The translations under genes and the position numbers were made by a program. DNA of 8,964 nt from Bacteroidetes bacterium GWA2_30_7 (lineage in GTDB: Bacteria > Bacteroidota > Bacteroidia > Bacteroidales > GWF2-33-38): assembly GCA_001768155.1 (NCBI GenBank), contig MENC01000063.1, forward strand, positions 1 through 8,964, written 5' to 3'. A model generated the notes under the pieces. That model ran no database searches and was not told the origin of the DNA. It worked only from the letters and a program-made list of their open reading frames with translations. Positions 4,869-8,964 of the stretch are shown in pieces (position 1 is the stretch's first letter; each line of letters begins with the position of its first letter).

Positions 4869-7655
4869 CTACAAACTAATCCCAGCTCTAAATCCAAAAT
4901 AATTTATGCTTTTTCCTAAATTCAAGTGTGCTCCTCCATAGAAGATTTTCCATCTTACATTTGCTCCTAACACCAAATAATTTACTTTTTTACCAAGTTT
5001 ACGTTCTGCTTCTGACGAAACAATTGCAATATGATAATATGCATCGGGGCTTAAAACAATTCCACCCAAATTTATTAATCCTCTTGCTCCAAGCGGGATT
5101 CCAAAGTAACCGCGAGCCTGAGTACTTGATGCTGTATCTTTTAAGCTGAACATTTTGGTTTCTAATCCCCAAAGTAAACCTACAGGGAGTCCGGTTTTTT
5201 CTTTAAAACCAATAAAATTAAAATACTGATAACCGAAGCCCCAGTTTGTATTTCCACTCTTTAGAAAATATGCAAAATTATGTTCAGATGCTATTCCGTT
5301 ATCATCAAAATTACGTCTTCTAACAAAACGCATATTAACTCCTAAAAGCATTGGTGTATATATATAATCGAAGTTTTCGATACCTACATTAAATCCTTTG
5401 TATATATAATCGTCTTTATCGAACTGACTATGGCTACTACCTGTTTTTCTTTTAGCTTTTGTAGTAGTAGTTGTAGTAGTTGTTGAAGTGTTGCTTGTAT
5501 ATTGAGGTTTATCGCCACAAGGACTTCCTTCGGGTAATCCACCTATTTTGGCAGCAGCTTGAAGGGTTGAAAGTAAATCAAAATCCAGTGAAATTTTCTG
5601 AACAACTACGGGTTCTTCTTTCTTTTTTTCTTCGGGTTTTTCGACTAAATCAACTTCTGTTCCTTCACGTTGTTTAGGCGAATTGTCTATAATTTTAACT
5701 TCTACTCTACGATTTTGAGCTCTGCCTTCGTCAGTAGTATTTGACGCAACAGGCTTGTCTTCACCATATCCAACGGCTACAATTCTATTATTTGCTATAC
5801 CTTTATTTAAAAGATAATTCATAACAGAGTTTACCCTATCTTGAGATAATTTTATATTGCTTTCGCTTGAGCCAATACTATCGGTATGCCCTCCCAATTC
5901 AATGTCAATCGCATTTTTTACTAATATATTATAAAGTAAATCCAATGCCGGCATTGATTCATCTTTTAATGTGGCTTTTCCTAAATCGAAAAAGATATTA
6001 TCAAGTTTAAATGTTGCTCCTTCGGTGGCACGTTGAACTTTAATATCTTTACGTACATCTTCATATTTTTTTTCTTCTGCCAGCCATTCGTATTTTCTTT
6101 CAACTATTGCATACTGAAGTTCTGCTAATGCTTTATTATATTTTTCGAGCAGTACTTCATAAGCTTCAAATGTGGCTTTTATATCGGTAGATTCTGAGGA
6201 ATTTAGTTCATTCAATTGTTTATTGTACGAATCGACATTTGAAGTTAATTCATCAATTTTTTTCTGTGTTTCTAATCCAATTTTATCTCTGATAGTTTTC
6301 TTTGGAATATATTTAGATGGGTCGGATAAATCAATTTCTTCGGAATAATATAGAAAACCTTTCATATTTATTTCAAGCAAAAATTTATCAAATGGAAGAT
6401 TAACACTATACGAACCGTCTCCGGCGAATGAAGGCACTACTGTTTGTAATTTATTGGTTCTCATGTTTGTAATTCGTAAGTTTACGGCTGCTGCCGAATC
6501 TTTTTCATTGGTTACAAAACCATAAAGTGTTATTGTTTGTTCGGGGCGGGCAATTTCGGGTATTACAAACTGAAAAACATCTAAATCGCCAGGTGCTCCA
6601 ACTTCATTTTCTTTTACAGTATAACCAATTGTACCGGCAGTATTTACAGATAAATCTTCGTCGCTTTGTAATGTATTGATATATTTTCCAAGATTTACAG
6701 GTACACTCCAATTTGTCCAACTGTCGTCTAATCTTTTTGTCATAAAAATATCTGTTCCTCCAAATCCTTTATGTCCATCTGATGAAAAATAGAGAGTTTT
6801 TCCATCGGCTGCAAATGCAGGTCGTGTTTCGCTTGCAGTGGTATTTACAACAGAACCTAAATTTACAGGAGCCGACCAACCTGTTTCAACTAAATTAGAA
6901 ACATACAGGTCGTAAAATCCAATGTGGCCGTTAAGTTCGTTATTTGTAACAAATATCAAAGTTTTTCCATCGGGACTAAGTGTTGCCTGAGCTTCCCATT
7001 TTTTTGTATTTATTGCACCCCCTATATTACAAGGAAACGACCATCCATTTGCAGTTTTTACTGAATAAAATATATCTCCATTTCCAAATGAGCCTTCATA
7101 GTTTCCAAAAAGAATTACAATGTTTCCATCGGCACTTATTGCATACATTGTTTCATGCGAATTTGTGCAAAGTGCAGTAAATAAAACAGGTTTTCCCCAT
7201 GTATTATCTGCTTGTTTATCAGAATACCAAATATCTTCTCCACCAAGTCCGCCTTCACGGTCGGTACCTTTAAAATAAATCCTTTTCCCATCAGATGAAA
7301 TACGTGGAACAGATTCGGCACCGGCAGTATTTATTGCTCCTTGTACCGGACGCATTGGAACTTCGCTATCGGGACGTTTTAGCATTTCGATAAACCAATC
7401 AGCATAGGCTGAATCGGCTTTTGGATATTTGGCTTTGTACTCTTCCATTGCAATAATTGCATTTTTAAAATCTTTTGCTCCAAAATACGATTTTGCGAGA
7501 TTTAGATACTTTTCGGGTTTGGTTTTAACTTCTTCTGTATATGCAGCTACTGCAACTTTGTATTGTTTTTCTTCAAAATATTTATCGCCTTGGGCTGAAG
7601 CCAGTATTGAGAATAAAACTAAAAAAACACTAGTTAATAAATGGAAAGCTTTCAT
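4869..7655 (-). CDS. TPR-PD40-OmpA family envelope protein with extra C-terminal barrel-like region (928 aa)
   Basis: Exported multidomain protein that probably links the outer membrane to peptidoglycan. Signal peptide 1-21 (FSILASA, cut before Gln22); no lipobox. TPR-like helices at 23-95. A PD40/WD40-like propeller at about 105-365 with repeated blades such as 'SSDGKRIYF...GGEDIWYS', 'SPDGKTLIF' and 'AADGKTLYFSSDG...GGTDIFM'. A carboxypeptidase-regulatory-like domain at about 373-443, a coiled coil at about 453-545, and an OmpA C-terminal domain at about 548-657. In the OmpA domain Asp592 (GGHTD) and Arg607 (LSQDR), 15 residues apart, match the pair that holds diaminopimelate in OmpA. The order TPR-propeller-CRD-OmpA is that of PorE, a type IX secretion accessory protein of Porphyromonas, but many Bacteroidota paralogues share it and no other secretion gene is here. 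Odd: a linker with eight Thr (725-732) leads to a barrel-like region (about 750-928, ending FGFRAGISL). No leader element precedes it. Confidence 0.9.
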   Translation of the reverse strand: MKAFHLLTSVFLVLFSILASAQGDKYFEEKQYKVAVAAYTEEVKTKPEKYLNLAKSYFGAKDFKNAIIAMEEYKAKYPKADSAYADWFIEMLKRPDSEVPMRPVQGAINTAGAESVPRISSDGKRIYFKGTDREGGLGGEDIWYSDKQADNTWGKPVLFTALCTNSHETMYAISADGNIVILFGNYEGSFGNGDIFYSVKTANGWSFPCNIGGAINTKKWEAQATLSPDGKTLIFVTNNELNGHIGFYDLYVSNLVETGWSAPVNLGSVVNTTASETRPAFAADGKTLYFSSDGHKGFGGTDIFMTKRLDDSWTNWSVPVNLGKYINTLQSDEDLSVNTAGTIGYTVKENEVGAPGDLDVFQFVIPEIARPEQTITLYGFVTNEKDSAAAVNLRITNMRTNKLQTVVPSFAGDGSYSVNLPFDKFLLEINMKGFLYYSEEIDLSDPSKYIPKKTIRDKIGLETQKKIDELTSNVDSYNKQLNELNSSESTDIKATFEAYEVLLEKYNKALAELQYAIVERKYEWLAEEKKYEDVRKDIKVQRATEGATFKLDNIFFDLGKATLKDESMPALDLLYNILVKNAIDIELGGHTDSIGSSESNIKLSQDRVNSVMNYLLNKGIANNRIVAVGYGEDKPVASNTTDEGRAQNRRVEVKIIDNSPKQREGTEVDLVEKPEEKKKEEPVVVQKISLDFDLLSTLQAAAKIGGLPEGSPCGDKPQYTSNTSTTTTTTTTKAKRKTGSSHSQFDKDDYIYKGFNVGIENFDYIYTPMLLGVNMRFVRRRNFDDNGIASEHNFAYFLKSGNTNWGFGYQYFNFIGFKEKTGLPVGLLWGLETKMFSLKDTASSTQARGYFGIPLGARGLINLGGIVLSPDAYYHIAIVSSEAERKLGKKVNYLVLGANVRWKIFYGGAHLNLGKSINYFGFRAGISL
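5458..5487 (-). repeat. Thr-codon (ACN) microsatellite inside the OmpA-family gene
   Basis: A run of ACT/ACA codons encodes eight consecutive Thr (residues 725-732) in the linker between the OmpA domain and the C-terminal barrel-like region. Triplet-unit changes would lengthen or shorten the linker without breaking the frame. Basic residues (KAKRK) follow it. Confidence 0.7.
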
Positions 7656-7659
7656 TTTA

Positions 7660-7762
7660 TTTAAGATTTAAGATTTATAAAAAAACAAATTAAATAATAT
7701 TTTAGTAGGTAGTGGTACGGATTTTAAGATGTAATATTTAAGATTTACAATTTAAGATTTAA
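7660..7762. repeat. TTTAAGATTTA-type repeats upstream of the OmpA-family gene
   Basis: The motif TTTAAGATTTA recurs at 7660-7677 (overlapping double copy), 7737-7747 and 7751-7761, with a partial copy TTTAAGAT at 7723-7730. A related sequence (AAGATG..GTAATATTTAA.ATTTA) lies at 8756-8784. The run occupies the probable 5' untranslated and promoter region of the 928-residue gene. It may be simple AT-rich drift or a site for a nucleoid protein; no function is visible. Confidence 0.5.
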
Positions 7763-7799
7763 TGGAAATTCGAGTAAATTCTAAATTCTTCTATTTTGT

Positions 7800-7835
7800 A
7801 AACTGTAACACGGTTTTTGAACCGTGCCACAGTTT
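7800..7835. repeat. Imperfect palindrome with two stacked stems
   Basis: Outer arms AAACTGT (7800-7806) and ACAGTTT (7829-7835) enclose, after a 2x2 internal loop, a 7-bp stem CACGGTT / AACCGTG with loop TTTG (7809-7826). It lies between the terminator of the lipoprotein gene and the start of the OmpA-family gene. It may be a second terminator or a dispersed palindromic element; neither strand has a long U tract after it. Confidence 0.55.
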
Positions 7836-7850
7836 GTAGTTTGAACTTAT

Positions 7851-7871
7851 ATAAAACCTGACAGGTTTTAT
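7851..7871 (-). terminator. Terminator hairpin after the 267-aa lipoprotein gene
   Basis: A 9-bp perfect stem ATAAAACCT / AGGTTTTAT around GAC, 15 bases after the stop at 7887. On the minus strand the 3' arm ends in UUUUAU, which can serve as a U tract. The sequence is symmetrical, so it could end transcription from both sides. Confidence 0.6.
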
Positions 7872-7886
7872 TAATGTAATTTATTA

Positions 7887-8690
7887 TTACCAAGTTAGGT
7901 CAGTAAAAGTACCTTCCGTAAATACTTTTTTAGTAACACCATCATTAGCAGTTAAAGTAAAATTAAATGTACCGGATATTTTTTTTGCTGATTTATCATA
8001 TTTTGTAATTGTAATTTTATCTGTAACAGGTTGTCCATCTATTGATTCAAATTCATTCTCTCCGCTAAGAGAATAATCAACATAATATCCTTTTGCATTT
8101 GGATATGCAGGATTCTCGGCAAGATTATAGGTTGTAACTTTTAATGAATCATACAAAGGCAGCGTGATTCTGAAATATCTAATTGTAGGATTTGCAGCAT
8201 CTTTACCTGAAATAGTAAACCAACCATCAGCTGCACCTTTACCATCAGAACATTTAATTAATGTTCCATCAACCTTATAAGTAAGATTATAAGTATTATT
8301 AGTAGTACTTAGTTCGCTACCATAACCTGTTCCTGCACTATTAGTAGCATAAGCTCTCACATAATACGAAGTATTTGCTGAAAGCCCAGTTATGTTGCTT
8401 GTAAATGCTCCAATTCCTGTACCATCAGAGGTTTTGCTATCTGAAATGGTAGGGTTTTGGTTTGTACTCCAGCAAACGCCACGTCCTGTAACCGTTGCGC
8501 CTCCATCATTAGTAATATTGCCTCCACTTACAGCTGTAGTTTCTGCTAAATTACTTATTGCAGTAGTACTTACTGTGGGCAAAACAACGGTTGGTTCTGG
8601 TTCAGGTTCTTCATCTTTTTTTTTGCAACCCAATATTACAATTGATGCAAGTGTAAGTACTAAGATTGCTTTTTTAATGTTTGTTTTCAT
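7887..8690 (-). CDS. Surface-lipoprotein candidate with FN3-like domain (267 aa)
   Basis: Residues 1-22 are a lipoprotein signal: MKTNIKK, hydrophobic core, then the lipobox VILGC with lipidated Cys22. The next residues KKKDEEPEPEP resemble the lysine/acidic signals that send Bacteroidota lipoproteins to the cell surface, followed by a Pro-Glu linker. Residues about 39-131 form an FN3-like domain of a kind frequent in Bacteroidota surface proteins (GRGVCWSTNQNPTISDSKT, then ITGLSANTSYYVRAYATNSAGTGYGS). Residues about 133-267 are a separate beta-rich domain ending 'KKISGTFNFTLTANDGVTKKVFTEGTFTDLTW', which resembles C-terminal domains of small Bacteroidota lipoproteins of unknown function (DUF6252-like; unverified). 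The start at 8690 gives the complete lipoprotein signal and lies 25 nt after leader copy 4. The gene upstream encodes a protein with a closely similar C-terminus, so the two are tandem paralogues. Adhesion or ligand binding is possible but not shown. Confidence 0.85.
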   Translation of the reverse strand: MKTNIKKAILVLTLASIVILGCKKKDEEPEPEPTVVLPTVSTTAISNLAETTAVSGGNITNDGGATVTGRGVCWSTNQNPTISDSKTSDGTGIGAFTSNITGLSANTSYYVRAYATNSAGTGYGSELSTTNNTYNLTYKVDGTLIKCSDGKGAADGWFTISGKDAANPTIRYFRITLPLYDSLKVTTYNLAENPAYPNAKGYYVDYSLSGENEFESIDGQPVTDKITITKYDKSAKKISGTFNFTLTANDGVTKKVFTEGTFTDLTW

Positions 8691-8712
8691 TATTAATTAA
8701 TGTATTTAAATT

Positions 8713-8748
8713 TTTCCTACTCGTAAGGCTTTTCGGAATATGCCGTTT
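8713..8748 (-). promoter_or_regulatory. Leader element copy 4 (short form)
   Basis: On the minus strand: CGGCAUAUUCCGAAAAGCC, then UUACGAGUAGGAAA. The stem is GGC/GCC (3 bp) around a loop with CCGAAAA. The tail is identical to copy 2 from CCGAAAAGCC through GAGUAGGAAA. GAGUAGG ends 25 nt before the ATG of the 267-residue lipoprotein. There is no 5' AGUGG hairpin. A TACATTTA box at 8762-8769, one base off the -7 consensus, would put a transcription start just upstream of the element. Confidence 0.68.
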
Positions 8749-8787
8749 TTATTCAAGATGTTAAATGTAATATTTAAAATTTAAAGG

Positions 8788-8818
8788 GAAGCAAAGCTTT
8801 TTGCAAAAGCTTTGCTTC
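8788..8818 (-). terminator. Terminator of the partial lipoprotein-like gene
   Basis: A perfect 14-bp stem GAAGCAAAGCTTTT / AAAAGCTTTGCTTC with a 3-nt loop, 11 bases after the stop codon at 8830. On the minus strand it is followed by CCCUUUAAAUUUUAAAU, a loose U-rich tail. It separates the two paralogous genes into distinct transcription units. Confidence 0.75.
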
Positions 8819-8829
8819 TTAATGTAATA

Positions 8830-8964
8830 TTACCAAGTAAGGTCGGTAAAAATACCATCAGTAATTACTTTTTTAGCACCGGTACCGTCGTCGTCGTAAC
8901 CAGTAAAGTTAAATGTGCCAGATATTTTTTTAGCAGTTGTGTCGTATTTTGTAATAGTTAATTT
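8830..8964 (-). CDS. C-terminal end of a paralogous lipoprotein-like protein (partial, 44 aa visible)
   Basis: The frame is open from the window edge to a TAA stop at 8830-8832 and gives 44 residues beginning KLTITKYDTTAKKISGTFNF and ending TDGIFTDLTW. This matches the C-terminus of the neighbouring 267-residue protein (ITITKYDKSAKKISGTFNF ... TEGTFTDLTW) at most positions. The main difference is a loop rich in Asp and Gly (GYDDDGTGAKK), one residue longer than the neighbour's LTANDGVTKK and possibly a calcium or other cation site. The N-terminal part lies beyond the window, so a lipoprotein signal or FN3 domain cannot be confirmed. It was missed by simple open-frame listing because it lacks a start here; the homology makes it a real gene end. 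Confidence 0.85.
   Translation of the reverse strand, partial: KLTITKYDTTAKKISGTFNFTGYDDDGTGAKKVITDGIFTDLTW

Noticed and set aside
4319..8700. Plus-strand open frames of 65-102 codons (for example 4319-4570, 4928-5149, 5480-5677, 6980-7180, 7429-7671, 8392-8700) and the minus frame 7136-7321
   Set aside because: All lie inside or across real minus-strand genes, lack recognisable domains or consistent composition, and have no leader or promoter. They are shadows.

Overview
The window looks like an AT-rich stretch of a Bacteroidota chromosome, probably Bacteroidales or Marinilabiliales-like. The evidence is the AT-rich spacers without Shine-Dalgarno sequences, a large TPR/PD40/OmpA envelope protein, a lipoprotein with an acidic-lysine stretch after the lipid cysteine and an FN3-like domain, DUF3575-like barrels, and possible TAnnTTTG -7 boxes. 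Every gene I can support is on the minus strand, so the region is transcribed from right to left. I see no rRNA, tRNA, CRISPR array, insertion sequence or phage gene.

Right to left, the layout is as follows. (1) 8830-8964 is the C-terminal end of a lipoprotein-like gene cut by the window edge, followed by a perfect 14-bp terminator stem. (2) 7887-8690 is a complete surface-lipoprotein candidate whose C-terminus is paralogous to (1), so this is a tandem pair. (3) 4869-7655 is a 928-residue protein with TPR, PD40 propeller, carboxypeptidase-regulatory-like, coiled-coil and OmpA domains, and an unusual barrel-like region after the OmpA domain. (4) 4513-4719 and 4197-4523 are an overlapping antitoxin/RelE-ParE toxin pair. 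(5) 3336-4082 and 2438-3073 encode two small outer-membrane barrel-like proteins. (6) 696-2282 encodes a 528-residue exported protein of unknown function that ends at a strong terminator. (7) 9-359 encodes a small exported protein of unknown function.

The most interesting signal lies between the genes. A conserved leader element (GGC/U hairpin with CCGAAAA in its loop, then GAGUAGGAAA) occurs four times, each time 18-25 nt upstream of the start codon of an exported or envelope protein (genes at 696-2282, 2438-3073, 3336-4082, 7887-8690). It is absent before the OmpA gene, the toxin-antitoxin pair and the 116-residue gene. Two copies carry a second 5' hairpin. I do not recognise it as a known riboswitch or leader. 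It is the best candidate here for an undescribed regulatory system, a shared post-transcriptional or transcriptional control of envelope proteins.

Functionally the window is a cell-envelope locus: exported, lipid-anchored and barrel proteins, mostly in separate transcription units bounded by palindromic terminators, with a toxin-antitoxin module between the OmpA-family gene and the barrel genes.
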